Shown here piece after piece: positions 25,640 through 39,080 of a stretch of DNA of 64,000 nt (the stretch's first letter is position 1; each line of letters starts with the position of its first letter). The DNA comes from Dryas octopetala (Eukaryota > Streptophyta > Magnoliopsida > Rosales > Rosaceae). The notes beneath the pieces were generated by a model, which was given only the letters and a program-made list of their open reading frames with translations, did not search any database and was not told the origin of the DNA. A program made the position numbers and the translations under genes. The DNA lies in contig OY992836.1 of the NCBI GenBank assembly GCA_963921425.1, positions 8,447,825-8,511,824 on the forward strand, given 5' to 3'.

Positions 25640-28600
25640 CAAGAAGAGATTCGAATGAGCTTACCCAAAAGGTAAAGCTTTTAGAGAAAAATCACCTTTG
25701 GAATTGATCCAGACTGATATTTCATCACATTCATTGATATTTCATCACATTCAAGCTGGCAACAGATATTTTAGAGAAAAATCACCTTTGGACCAATGAA
25801 GACTACAACTTAAGCTGGCAACAGATATTTCATCACATTCATTGATGACTTCACAAGAATGATAAGGTTGTATTTTCTAAGGCAAAAATCAGAAGCTTTC
25901 TTTGTCTTCAATAAGTTTCAGATGATGGTTGAGACTTGAGAGACAAAGTGGTCTTTTAATCAAGGTGCTAAGAAGTGATAGAAGAGGTAAATACAACTCA
26001 AATAAATTTAACAAGTTCTATCAAGACATTGAAGTAGGGAGGTAGCTGATTGTAGTTTACACCCCACAGCAGAATGAAGTTTCTGAGAGGAAAAAACAGA
26101 ACCATTGTTGAAATAGCAAAATCAATGATGCATGACAAAGGAATTCCTCAAAGTTTTTTGGGTAAAACAGTAAACACTGTTGTGTACTTGATGAATGGTA
26201 ACAACCCCTTTTTTTTTTTTGTGTGTTAACAATAGTACTAACAATTTATATTAATGTTAAACTGTAATATTAATTGAAATTTTAAAATGATTAGTATTTA
26301 AAGGTATATAATTATTTGTCACTAGATAATGATCACCAATTTATCTAAACAAAACTAATCAATTTTGTTAAACTTTTTGATTGATCAAGTGATACACGTG
26401 GTGTGTAAAAGAAACTAAACAATTAATAGGGGAACAGAGCTTGTGTGGTGAGGAAGTCTCTAGAGTTGATTAATCAGCATTTCTTTTGGGAATCTCATCA
26501 TTACGTTTCTCTTATTTATAACCCCTTAGTAGCAGTAAATTGAGTCACAACAAAAAAAGAATAAAAAATAAAAAACAACGGAAAGGAAAGCTGAACGGGG
26601 AGGAGAAGAGAGAAGCTGTAAGTTCTGCTTCTCCTTTTACTTCTTCTCTTACAGAAATGTTCTCTTTTTGAACCTTGAAAAGGAGCTATGCTCCAATAAT
26701 ACAAGTCAAATTAAACTAAAAACAAAACTATTCGGAAGAAATCACAAGGACCCCTATGTTTTTGTTTCTTTACTCACTTGCTTTACTGTCATTTTCTGTC
26801 TTACTTTTTATTTTGTTGTAGTGGGCCTTGCTCTAATAGGCTTTTCACGTCAGTAGATCATCTGTATATTTATATATCTGCTTGTATTAATTTTTTGATA
26901 TCTGTCCTTTATTATCTCAACAAATAAAGAAGATCTCAAATGAGTTTTTACGAGTAAAACATAACAAATTTGACTAACAATCACCTACAGTATAAAGATT
27001 AGCATTTTCTGCAATTGAAACCAAAGATTAATTTAGTTCTTACCTCAGCTTTTGTCTTTATCTTTTTATGAGTAGATGGTTGGGTTAATTTTAATTATTT
27101 GTTTCTTTTACTTGAAGCACTTACGGGTAAAGGTGGGGAATTTCAATCACTCTAATGGGTCTATGAATATCGTATCAACTATATGAGTTTTCTTTGTGAA
27201 GAGATCACCTCTGTTTGTAGACTATACTCTTGTTTTCTCTTTATACTTATATAAACTCAAGCTCGATCAGGTGTGGACGTTCGCACTGAATAAATTTCTA
27301 TAGAGTAATCTTATGGAGATCCACCAGTATTTAGTAAAGCATGGGTTGATGTAGGCGTATAAGGATATATCTAAACAGGGGTTGGAGATTAGATAAGTAA
27401 GAGCACCAACTGTTTTTAGTTTCTTTTATATATCAATTTAACCACCGTTTCCTTTTGATCAGACCTTAATTATATGAACCTTATCAAAATTTACTATCAA
27501 TGGGAATAAATTGTTTCTAGATATTCTACAGCCTAAAGCAGAATTCACTTAACCACTTCTATTATTTTGAAAATTAGAATAAATAAATAAATAAATTTTA
27601 ACACGTCCTGTTATGTCGGTGTTCGGGTTTTACGCACGAATGTGGAACAAGAGATCCCAACGAATAATCAGTAATAAGCAGGTCAGACTGAAGGTGGGTT
27701 CCTAAACCCCAATGATTAGACTATATCTTATTTAATCTTTGTGCCGTAATTTTTGTTTATTATTATATACCTATCATCTTAATATTCATTTTGGTGTACT
27801 TTTCATTATCGTGATTTTTTACATAATTGTTTATATTATTGACATTATAAGTAAATAAACTCATTGTTTAACGATCATGATACCATATATACATATTCAT
27901 ACATTTAAAATATGAATGTGAGTGTGGTGTAAACAAGTAGTGTTATAAAACGTCTAATGAAGACACCAAGGAAAGAGGGAGATGAACTTGGTGATCTCGT
28001 GATTACTAGAGACACCAAGGAGAATGAGGAAAATGAGGCTGTTTTTGAAGAAGGTACACCACCAGCAAGTTCTCAAGCATGTTCCTCTACACATTCAACT
28101 CCTAGCTCTACCCCTATTTGATTGAGGAGTTTGAATGATGTGTATGCAAGCTGCAATTTTTGTGTTTTAGAACCTGAAAGCTTTAAAGTAGCAATCAAAG
28201 ATGAATCATGGAAAAAGGCGATGCAAGAGGAAATTAATGTCATTGAGAAGAACAAAACTTGGGAGCTAGTAGATAAGCCAAGTGGCAAAGATGTCATTGG
28301 AGTGAAGTGGATCTACAAAACAAAGCTTAACTAAGATGGTTCCATTCAAAGGAACAAAACTAGATTGGTTGCAAAAGGCTATTCACAAAAGCCTGGAATA
28401 TACTAGAATGAAACCTTTGCACCAGTGGCTAGACTTGATATTATAAGGAGTTTAATCTCCTTCGCTGCTCAAAAAGGTTGGTTTCTGCACCAACTTGATG
28501 TTAAATATGCATTCTTCAATGGAGTTTTGAAGGAAGAGGTCTTTGTTGATCAACCTCAAGGTTTTATCATTGAAGGGCAAGAATTTAGGTGTACAAGCTG

Positions 28601-29711
28601 AAGGAAGCTCTTTATGGCTTGAAACAAGCACCTCGAGCATGGTATGAGGAGTTTGATTCTTATTTTATCATAAATGGATTTAAGAGAAGCCTAAGTGAAC
28701 CTACTCTCTACACAAAATAATAAGGTAAATCAAATATTCTCATTGTTTCACTTTATGTTAATGATTTAGTGATTACTGGAAATGATGAGAGTATGGTTGC
28801 TGAATTCAAGAGAGAATTGAAGAAAAAATATGAGATGAGTGATTTAGGACTTCTGCATTATTTTTTGGGAATTGATATATGTCAAAATGATGAAGGTATC
28901 TTTATTTCTCAAACAAAATATGCAAAAACATTGTTGGAAAAGTTTGGAATGGCTGGCTGCAAACCAGTAGCTACACCTTTAGTAGTGAATGAAAAATTTA
29001 TAAAGGAAGATGGAAGTGGAGAAGCAGATGCATCTGTCTATAGAAGCCTGGTAGGAAGCTTGTTGTACTTGACTGCAACCAGACCAAATATCATGTATGA
29101 CACTAGCTTATTGTCTAGGTTCATGCACAAGCCTACTCTTATTCACTATGGTGCTGCTAAAAGAATTTTAAGATACTTGCAGGGTTCAATTGGTTTTGGT
29201 ATCATGTACATATGACAGAAATACAGTGTCTAAGCTATTTGGATTCTGTGATAATGATTGGGGAAGGGCTGAAGAGATGAAAAGCACCTATGGCTATGAT
29301 TTTACTACGGGATCAGGTGTGTTTGCATGAGCTTCAAAGAAGTAATAAATTGTTGCTCAATCTACTGCAGAAACAAAATATGTTTCTGCTTCCTTTGCAA
29401 CTTCTCAAGCAATATGGCTGAGAAGAATCCTAGAAGACTTTGGTGAGAAGCAAGAGGTAGTAACTCTAATTCTGTGTGACAATAAGTCTACAATAACAAT
29501 GACCAAGAATCCAGTTTATCACAGTCGATCCAGGCACATTGCATTCAAGCATCATTTCACAAGAGATGTTGTAGATGACAATGGGATTAAAGTAATCTAC
29601 TGCAGGACTGAAGACCAGGTTGCTGATATATTCACAAAGGCCTTACCAAAGCAATGGTTCAACTATATAACAGAACTCTTAGGTGTTCAACAGCTAGACA
29701 TTAAGGGGGAG
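25640..29711 (+). mobile_element. Ty1/copia retrotransposon fossil (integrase to RNase H)
   Basis: A decayed pol region reads on the plus strand. Integrase-core-like similarity lies at about 25650-26190, reverse-transcriptase similarity at about 28120-29215, and RNase H-like sequence to 29711, where a polypurine tract AAGGGGGAG ends the coding part. About 1.75 kb of unrelated sequence (roughly 26200-27950) separates the integrase and RT parts. It is broken in many places, has no visible 5' LTR, and looks old. Confidence 0.85.
26200..27950. other. Unidentified insert within the copia fossil
   Basis: This segment replaces the expected end of the integrase region. It has a TATTTATAA box near 26513 and a pyrimidine/purine-rich stretch (26570-26660), but no reading frame, terminal repeat or target duplication that I can define. 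It may be another element or captured host sequence. Confidence 0.4.
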
Positions 29712-30160
29712 TGATGAAGTTAATGTCTCTACTGATCTCAGCTCAAGGCAAGAGTTTCTGCCTAAAACTGCTCAACCCCAAAGTCTCTGCCAAAATAAGC
29801 TCGAGCAGTTTTTGGTAGAGAGCATTAAGCTAGCTATACTTTTGCTTTATGCTATTACTTTGTTGCTAAGTCTTATATGTTTGGATGGTAAGATCATCAA
29901 ACACACAATTGTTGGCTAAGATCATTACCTTAAATATTTTGTTGTTAAAGTACATTAAACAAATTAAGAAATATCACAAGTTGTATGTGAGATAAAAATT
30001 AGATAATCACACATCAGAAAACTCTCTCTTCTTTCTCTGCATTTTTCTCTCCTCTTTGTGGTTGTTGTGCTTAACTTGCATCTTCCATTCAGAGTGTGTG
30101 TGAGAGATAACTAGTAAGCTTAGTTTCAAATCCAACGTCTATGTCTTCTACTGTTCATTT
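29712..30160 (+). repeat. Probable 3' LTR of the copia fossil
   Basis: It starts TGATGAAG directly after the polypurine tract and contains a CT-rich segment (30020-30060) typical of LTR R/U5 parts. Its right end is not sharply defined, and no matching 5' LTR is in the window. Confidence 0.55.
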
Positions 30161-30193
30161 CAAGCTCAAATGGTCTAAGATAGGTTCGATTTT

Positions 30194-30990
30194 GTGATAT
30201 TCTTGTTCAATTACTATGATTATTGCAATCGAGTGTTTGATTTAGTGGCACAAACTGGTGTCTCTGCCTCCACATCTAGTCAATCTGTGACTAATACCTT
30301 TCTGCCATCACCTGTTTCATCTGTTGCTCCCATAACTTCCACTCCACAGGTGGCTCCTGTTGTTCCACCAGGATTCAATGCTCCTGCTTCTGTCTATGCA
30401 CCATATGGCTATGTTTCTTATCCTTTTGGGTGGCTTCAATAACTTCAATAAGCAGTTTGGGAATCCTTTTGGTCATTTTGGAGGAAAGTTTCATCATGCT
30501 AAGAATAATGGCAATTAGTAGGGATGGCAAAATTCCCCGCCCCCGAAAATCCCCGTGGGGACCCGCCCCGATTAAGCGGGTATGGTAATACCATCCCCAT
30601 CCCCGCCCCGCCCCGTATACCCGTTTAATAAAAATATTATATTACATAATTATATTTTAATTTATTTTCTTAATTTTTATTGCATATCTTTAAAATTTAA
30701 TAGTGTTCTCTTTATGATTTAGTATTATTGTAATATAATATGATGAATTTTAATGTATTTAATCTATTATATTATATATTTATATTAATTTGATATGTTA
30801 TTAATAAAAAAAATTATTTTTTTGAAAATAATAGGGGCCCCGAATACCCCCGATGGGGACCCGATTACCCGGCGGGGCGGGTATGGTATTGGCAAACCCG
30901 CCCCGAACCCGCCCCGTTGCCATCCCTAGGCAATTTTCAAGGCAGTTTTAATGGTCAGAATAGTAGGATCAAGGCAGTTTCATTTCGCAT
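30194..30990 (+). mobile_element. Gag-like copia remnant, interrupted by a MITE
   Basis: Sequence beyond the LTR has the Ser/Thr/Pro-rich then Gly/Asn/Phe-rich composition seen before the zinc knuckle of plant copia Gag. Finding gag-like sequence downstream of a 3' LTR suggests a second, truncated copy or a rearrangement. It is a fossil with no full frame. The hAT MITE at 30519-30928 lies inside it. Confidence 0.5.
30519..30928. mobile_element. hAT MITE with GC-rich ends
   Basis: 410 bp. The ends TAGGGATGGCAA and TTGCCATCCCTA are perfect inverted repeats, followed inward by CCCGCCCC-rich arms around an AT-rich centre. The flanks GGCAATTA (30510-30517) and GGCAATTT (929-936 of the same kilobase) match at 7 of 8 with a 1-bp offset, so the target duplication is imperfect. 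It sits in the gag-like remnant. Confidence 0.8.
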
Positions 30991-32017
30991 ATACACATTG
31001 CCCAAGTCGTCTTCATGAGGTCTCATTCCGTTATGACCATCACGACCCCTTCGTTTTGAAGGCATGACGGAAAGCCGGGCACTAATACCAACTAATGCAG
31101 TGGCTAGCGGTTGAAATAATTTGCAACCTTCTATGAACTTAAAATTCCCAAAACTTTCAGAACAATAGGAATTTGGAGAAAAACTTCTCTCAATTTTATT
31201 ATAATTCTCAAAAAAATAAGCATCCCCTTTAAAACGAAAGCTTGGGTTTTATATAGAATTAAACCCCTTATTCAACTAGGAAACGAAAATTAAAGGATAG
31301 TCTTTTCATGCAAGAAAAGACTTCTAAAACATCCTAATTTGTCTAGGAAACATAAAGGAAACTCATAAGACAAAAAAAAAAAAAAATCCTTAAATATGAA
31401 AAGAAATAATTAAAGTTGGCAAAAATGGGTCAACAACAAGAATTGATCCCCTCGTGGACCAATTTCTTCTTTGCATCCTTTTTCGCTCCCTTGTTTGTCT
31501 CGATCGCTTCTAGGTAGCTGAAGGCAATGTGTGTCGCATCATCAATTAACCCAAATCAAAACTTACCTTTGGTCAACTTGGGGGAAAATTAGGCATAAAA
31601 AAATTGACATATTATGGAAGACATTGAATCCTATGTGACAATTTTGAAAATGGTTGTAAATCTAATTAAACCAATAAAATGGGTTAGACCCAAAAACGGG
31701 CTTACAAAATGGAGTTATGTCTAAAAACCTCTATTTATAAATATAATTACATATTAATATATTTTTTATTTTTGGGATTTTTATCTGCAAAATAAGTAAC
31801 TTTAAAATTATGTAATAATATTGTGGGAGATAAAGAGCAGTTGTTGGGATAGTCGAGTTAGAAGGGTTGTTGAATTACTCTCCCTGCACACAAATTTGAT
31901 CCCTCATCCCCCCTTATAAAAAAAAAAAAAAAAATGAGAGAGAGAGAGAGAGAGGAGGGGTGCTGGCTAGTGAGAGTGGTTGGCTGGCCGGCAAGGTGGG
32001 AGCGAGGCGGTGATAAC
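30991..32017. other. Intergenic, probably old repeat DNA
   Basis: No gene. A GA microsatellite is at 31936-31954. The part 31000-31560 has the look of a retrotransposon LTR or leader (minus strand), but I could not find a partner. Confidence 0.35.
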
Positions 32018-32217
32018 GTTTGGCAAGAATAGTAAAAGTGTTTTATGACTTATAGAAATATCTTTTATTGGTTTTTGAGAAGTACTTTTACAGGAAGCAC
32101 TTGGAATTTTGATAAAAAAAAAAAAAAAAAAAAATTGTATATGCTTCTAACAAAAGCACTTTTAAAAAAAAAAAATACTACTGAGCAAAAGCTCTTTTTA
32201 TAAAAATAGTGCCAAAC
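32018..32217. mobile_element. Small MITE-like inverted-repeat element
   Basis: The ends GTTTGGCAAGAATAGTAAAAG and (inward from the right) GTTTGGCACTATTTTTATAA are similar inverted repeats. The centre contains AGTACTTTT/AAGCACTT-type units common in plant MITEs. No target duplication is clear. Confidence 0.5.
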
Positions 32218-34151
32218 AGTTAGAAGCCCCTTTATGAATAAGCAAGAGTGCAAGACTTACACTTCATTCAAACAAAAGACATCAAGCCCAACAGGGTATG
32301 TTATATGCTAAGTTTACAAACTGGTAGGGAGGGACTAATATTAGCCCAAAATAGTAATGGACCTACAAATATATGTCCAATATGGATGGTACCAACCACC
32401 AAGACCGTCAGGCCCCCATCTGATCTCCTCCAACCCAAAAATATAGAACTTCTTGTCGAAGTTTATAGCTGGATTAATCACATTTCACATAAAATTGACA
32501 TTTTCACTGAATATAATTTTTTTTTGTATAACTAAATAGAATCAATGAAATAGGTGGAAGAAAGCCAGTATCCTAATGGTTAAAGTTGATGACTGTACAT
32601 CCAATATTATAATTCAATTAGAAATATAGGTTTACAAAAAGAAAAAAATTATGTTTGGATACAATTTAAAATTAATCTAAATATCTATTACAATTAAAAA
32701 ATCTAATACATATTTAATTTCTTTTGAAATCTTGATAAACTTTAAATTGTTCTGGCATTTGATGAAATTAAAGTTGATACAGTATCAAATCACATGCCAC
32801 AGTGGTCCTCAAAATTTTCTTTCTCTTTGCAAATTAACAAAAATTTTAAGGTCTAGTGATTGTCTAATATAGTATCAAAGTCTTGATTTGCATAATGTTT
32901 TGGGTTCGAAACATCCATTTCAGCCTCATTCATCACTTCTTTGTTGGTTCATAAGGCGAAGGATATATTAGAGCTATGTTTTCCCTCTATATGCATTTTT
33001 CTCACTATGTGCAAGATTTGACTGAATGTTAACTTTGGTATGGTTTATTGTGCCACTGAAGATGTTCTAGCTTGAATCTGAATCTTTATCGAAATTTTAG
33101 TGTTGATTTTGTACTTATGTTTGAAATTGCAATGTTTCAGATTTCTTTATAATTATTTTTAATATGTATTTTAAATATTAAACTCTAAATCCAAAAAATA
33201 ATATTTTAGATATAAACACAATATTGGTTCAATCGAGGAACTATTCCTCCATCTTGGACTGGAGTCATGTCTTGCGATTTGTGTCCCCGTTTGTAGTGCT
33301 TGAAAAATACCACTCACTTGAACTGGTGGCTACAATATTATTCTATTTTGGTGGGCATATATATAATGTGCAACCAAAATTTTTGTGGGAGATATTAGAA
33401 GCAAAGTTACCCATAAATCCAATAGAGGGTTGCGTTAAAAAGGAAGGAAATTAAGTTAAAAATTCAGTAGTGGAAAGGCTTTCCAATCCTCAGCAGGAAG
33501 CATGGGAATGGGATGACACCGAAACTCCCAGCACTGGCTATTATATATAGTTTTGAAAGCAACAAAAACAATGACCTCCCATTTTCCATTTGCCTAATGT
33601 TTAATCACTTGCACATTTTATATACTGAAAACCTACGTTTCATAGTTGAAAAACAATTTGTTTGCAGCCTTTGCATTATTGGGCAACCATGGACCAATTG
33701 GAGGGCGACTGACTCCTATAGAAAAATCACAGCATATCTTTGCAGTATTGATGTTGAAGATTTGGTTGCATTTTAAAACAAGCCGTAAGAGAAATAGCCA
33801 AATTTTTTATAGTCGCCAGAGTCTAGAATGACCTATAAGGGAGAGATGAGATACTAAAATCATTGTGTGGTTGATTTAATTATGGGACAGTTGGAAGTTC
33901 CAGAGAAATTAATTGAGTCCATGGAGCATAATAAATTGATTTTGAAAGGAGTCTACAATGTACTCTCCTTTGTTTTATGTGGAAGCTTTTTAAAATAATG
34001 CTGATGTAAAAGCACTATAAAAGAATAATGGTGATGATGAATTTGAGAGGACCTTAATTGTTGGTTCTCAGAGAAGGAGCAGTTGACCCCCTCTTTTTAA
34101 TGAGTGATGCTAAATTCAACAAATTTCTTTTTTTTTTTTTAGAAAATTGTT
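32218..34151. other. Intergenic, no gene
   Basis: No recognisable coding sequence. Around 32850-32920 a GTCTAGTGATTGTC stretch followed 45 bp later by GGGTTCGAAAC looks like the A and B boxes of a decayed tRNA-derived SINE. Confidence 0.35.
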
Positions 34152-34549
34152 AGCTATATTTTCTTTTCTACTTATTTTTTTTATCTATCTTCTTTCTTGT
34201 CTTACCCGTTTTATAGTGTAATTTCAAGATCGAAATGGTTAATTTTTTAGTTTATCATTTAAAGACCATCTCTGTAAAAATTAACTAAACTAAAATTCGT
34301 TTAATTATCTAACTATTATAAAATAAATATATAATTTTGTAATAGTTAGATTCAATCATCTTCTATTTATTTGATAACATTTAAATGACTAAATAACTTT
34401 CAGTTTGATTATTTTTTACAGAAATGATCTTAAAGGATGATTTAGAAAATAAACGATTCTAATCATGCGATTACACTGCATAATAGGTAGAAGAAAATAG
34501 AATATATAAGTAGAAGGTAAAATGAGAAAATAGAAAAGAGAATGTAGCT
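34152..34549. mobile_element. Inverted-repeat MITE, related to 51318-51710
   Basis: The outer arms are AGCTATATTTTCTTTTCTA (34152-34170) and its near complement (34531-34549). The inner arms share AGAAATGATCTTAAAGG- and AAATAAACGATT-like blocks with the element at 51318-51710. No coding sequence. Confidence 0.6.
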
Positions 34550-36467
34550 TCTTCTTTCTGAGCTAGAGCTTTAGGACAATGTTTCATTTATTCCCTCATT
34601 CAAATTTGAGGTCATCCTAAATCTTAGATATATGGTAAACTACAATTTTAGTATATTTTGACCCGAATATACACATTTGGTTAATGTATTTTCAATTTTC
34701 CTATGAGATCATTAGACTAAGATCCTTTAAAAAAATAGTTTTTAGATGGAGACCGGAGGTGTTTTAAAATTTATAAGAAAATCTTTTTAAAACATAATAA
34801 TTTATAAAAAAAAATATTTTTAATTCATAATAAAGTTCTTTTAATTTATAACAAAATCATTTTAATTCATAATAAAATTCTTCCCTGATTTGAAGGGTAT
34901 TTCCCCTTTTAGGGTATAAAGTGCACTTTGTAGAGGCCCCTTGTGGAGTTAAAACCTAACATAAAGTCGTCAAATAAGAAAAATAAAAGAACTTAATTAA
35001 AAATCCTAAATTACTGCCGATCTTAGTCTAAGAAAGACTCATAAAATGGACTAAATTCTAAGCCTCCATTTTCCTATTTTGGTCTATGTGTTTTATTATG
35101 TTAACAATTATAGGACACTTTCTAATTTTCGTCAACTCTACTCTGGATTTGGGTAATATAAAGCATATAAGTAGGGGCATGGGTGTCTTTTTGTCTCAAA
35201 TGATAAATAAACAAAATTCTTTATTTTCTCCCGTCCCCACCTCACCCCACCCCTCCCTTGCTTGGATCTCTCTCGTCCCCACCACCCAACATCTGCTATT
35301 ACTCAGCCCACCCAAACACTCAACCTCTCGGCAACCAAAGAACCAGAAATTGAGAAACCCACTAAACTCACAAGATCATATTTGTCAAAACTATTAAGCA
35401 TACTCAGCTTCACTTGAAATCAAATAGAAATTCTTCAAACCCATATAGGAAAGTTAATCCCAATCTCTAATCTCAATATCTCATACAGTAAGAATAAAGC
35501 TCACAATCTCAGACTCTGTCGCAAGAACAAGAAAAAGCTCACCATGCTTAATTTTCTGGGTTTGAAGCTTTGATATCAGTTGCAAGAATGTGAATCTAAC
35601 TGGGTCTTCCCAGTGCGAAATCTAGAAATGTTTTAGATATGAGATGGTTATTTAATTTGAACTGGCGGGTTTCGCTCAAAGGTGGTTTTAATTAGTTCTA
35701 AAAAATTTAAATTTCTTGTCCAGTAATTCCTCAATATCATTTTCCATTGTGTTTAGCTGATCTGCAAATGGATTAATGGTTGTAGGTTTGGTTCATGGTT
35801 GTGGGCATTTTGGAATATTTGAGGATATGGTGGCATTTTTTTTTTTTTTCATTTTATTTGGTTGTGTACTTGTGTGTGAAGGGCCGAAGGCTGTTGATTA
35901 TTATTGATTTGTTTGGGTGCTAAGAAATATAACATTAAAAAGAAAGGAAAATTTTGGATTTTGGCTTATTTTCTTTTCTGGGGCATGAGAAAACAATAGC
36001 TATCGTAGGGGAGAAGAGGAGAGGTGGAGTGAGGCCCGGGTAGCAGGGGACGACGATGAGCAATTTTTTTTTTTTAATTTAAGGTGAAAAGACTTTTAAG
36101 CCCTTGCACATATGTCTCACAGTACTCAAACCGTTAGTTCAATTGACAGAAATAAAAAAAGGAATCAATTTTTTTTATTAATAGCTCTAATAATTTAATG
36201 AAATTTTAATTTTAATTTTATCTTAACGTAAATTAATTATTAAGGACAAATAATTATTTTAAATTTAAAAAATGTGGACTTGATTGTAGCAAAAAAAATT
36301 TACATTTACAAACTGTGGAGAAGGAGAATACAGAAAGAAGAAAGAGAGATGGAGGGATGGAGAGGGCTGTGGCTGCCACTGAAACAACGCAGAGAACCCA
36401 GAACCTAGACCCAATGAAGAGAAGCCAAGGGTAATGGGACCCACAGACTCAGGAAAAACCAAGCTGG
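34550..36467. other. Intergenic, no gene
   Basis: No supportable gene. The open frame 35086-35397 is Pro/Ser-rich over a CCACC-rich patch and has no recognised domain. A purine-rich patch is at 36008-36060. Confidence 0.4.
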
Positions 36468-36475
36468 CCCAAAAT

Positions 36476-36748
36476 TAGGGGTATGCAAAAATACCAAAAA
36501 ATCAAGTTTTGAACCGAATCAAATGCACCAGATTGGTTTGGTCTGGTCTTTTTTTTGTTTGTTTTTGTTTTTGAATGTTAAACTAAACAAATCCGAACTT
36601 TGTGGTTTGGTTTTGATTTTTAATATGAAATTTTTTTAATTTAACTGAACTGAATCACCACTGATAATATGTATTAATTTTTATATATTAATTGTTTTAT
36701 ATATGATTTTAATATCTGTTAATTGTTTTCGAACCATACACACCCCTA
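36476..36748. mobile_element. hAT MITE, 273 bp
   Basis: The ends TAGGGGTATG and (inward from the right) TAGGGGTGTG are inverted repeats. A perfect 8-bp target duplication CCCAAAAT is at 36468-36475 and 36749-36756. The interior has GGTTTGGTTTTG- and GAACCGAATC-type motifs and no coding sequence. Confidence 0.9.
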
Positions 36749-36756
36749 CCCAAAAT

Positions 36757-38529
36757 GTATATTCTTGTAGTAGAAGAAGTTCAAGTTGGAAACTTGGAGC
36801 AATTCAATTAGGAGTTAGCAGAGCCTTGCAAAATTGGGAACCCGATCCTGCACTCAGAGATTGTATTATATTTCCCTCTCCTTTGTTTGATTGTTATTCG
36901 TGATTTATTCACTTGCAAGGGCTGAATCCGGTGGTGATAATGTTGGGGTTAGGAGGTGGTGGTGATGGTGTTGGGTTTGGGTGTGTTTAGTAGAATTGTT
37001 AAGTGTTATGTTGGGTTTAATTGTTGGGTTTTAAGTAAGGGTAGTTTAAAAAAACATGTTGGATGTACTAATAAGTTTTAACATTTTTTCAAATAAAGAT
37101 GGGTGTAAAGAGTATGTTGGGACTATTGATAAAAAGTTGAGTCTAATCCATAAAAAAAAATCTTATAATTGTTAACACAATAAAACAAAGGGACTCAAAT
37201 AGAAAAATTGAAAATATGGAGACTATAAATGTGGTTTTAACCTTTTTTAATATTTAAGACATTGTTATATATACTGACACATATGATTATCCTAATATTA
37301 TTAAAGTATTATTTTATTAGTTCGACATCAATTATGTTGTCTTCCATTGTAGTAGATATATTTATGATTTCTTGTTTGGAATTGGAAGCAAGAAATAATT
37401 AGTGTGTCGTGGTCCATATCAAAAGGAAAAACTAAGAGTGTTCATAAGATTCAACTTTACAATACTTTGTTGGTTATTTCCTTTTGGTTACGTACAGCTT
37501 TGTTAGTTATTATAGCTGAGCTGATTTCAGTTAGTAAAAGAGTGCTTTTGCGTTCATGACTATGACTTTTGACTCAAGTGGCATGGTATTGAGAATTGAG
37601 ATAGGATGGGGATAAAGCCATAGATCTTAAGTTTATGTAATAAAAAACAAACAAAAATAATTATAAAAATTAAAATTTGATAGCTTGAGAATTGTTTTCT
37701 TGGAGTGAGGTGGAGTCGGAAACAAAGAAGAAAAAAAAAGAGATATTTTTTATTTAGCGAAATACTTAAGCGACCAACCACACAAAAATATTTAGGATTT
37801 TAATATGGACAAACCCCGAACCCAAATTCACAGGGCCTAGTCCAGCACAAACAGCTGTTAGGAAACCACGGGACCTAGTCTTAATTTTGTATAAAATTTG
37901 ATTTTGAGACAATAATTTGTGGATTTCTTGAGTAAATCTAATCCAATTCAATTAATTAACTGCTATCAACAAATTAAAGTAATTAATTTAGTTTACTGCT
38001 TTACTTGTATGATTGGTTACATATTTAATTAATTTGGTAATATTTATCACCACAACAGGATCAAACGATCGAATAACATATTCAAATATGATCGCCCCTT
38101 GAAAAACTTCATTTCTTGTACAACTTTGAGCTTTTATAGAACTTCAGTCCTATTATGTTTCTTCTTTTTTTCTTCTTTCATATAGATTAAATTTCAACTC
38201 AAATATCCCAATATCAGTGTCCTTCTGTGGGCTGTAGGGACTGTTTTGCCACAAACATATATATTAATTAGAAGAAGAAGGAAAGAAAAGTTTATTTAAC
38301 ACACATACTAGTTACCTGTTATGGAAGTGATATGGACCTTTATACTAAGATCCAGATCCAACCTGAAATCTATTCAATTCATATTAATTTAATCACGTTT
38401 TGTATTTAAAAAATAGTTCATGAATCCTGAACACATTAAATACCAAGTTGAGTAAGCTTTAAAAAAATACCCATTAAGTTGATTAAACCTTCTTCATGCC
38501 ATGTGGATATTTACTAGGAATTTCTAGTG
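36757..38529. other. Intergenic, no gene
   Basis: AT-rich. A GTGGTGATG-rich patch is at about 36930-36990. I see no reading frame or RNA gene I can support. Confidence 0.4.
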
Positions 38530-39080
38530 ATACTGCCTAGGGGTCCCGGCCCGGCCCTAATCTTTTGGGTCTGGGCCGGGCTCGGATTTGAATCAAAGGA
38601 GCCCAACAGGACTTTTGGGTTGGGCCGAACTGGGCTTGGGCCTTAATACATAAGTTCGAGGCCCACCCGTCAGGCTCGAGACTTACGGGCTTTGAGGGTC
38701 GGGCCAAGCTATGCCCGAACGGGAGGCCCAGATTGGGCCTTTTTGGCTTCTTAACTTGCCTAATTTATGTCAATTTTTATGTCAGTTTTAACTATAAAAA
38801 TTTGCCTAGAATTAGATGATTAATTCATTGATTTGAACTTTGCCAAAATCTTAAAATGTCACAACTCACAAGTCACAATTCAATACAAAATTTAATTATA
38901 AATAGAGGGAGAAATGCATCACTATAGAATGTGTACATCCCAACTATGCTGGCACCTACACACCTATTTATCATTTGCATTTCACATGTACATCCCAACT
39001 AGGTTGACACATACACAACCCTCAAAATTGAAATTGTAATGATTTAATTATAATAATAATAATGGTATGCAGTTATGGTG

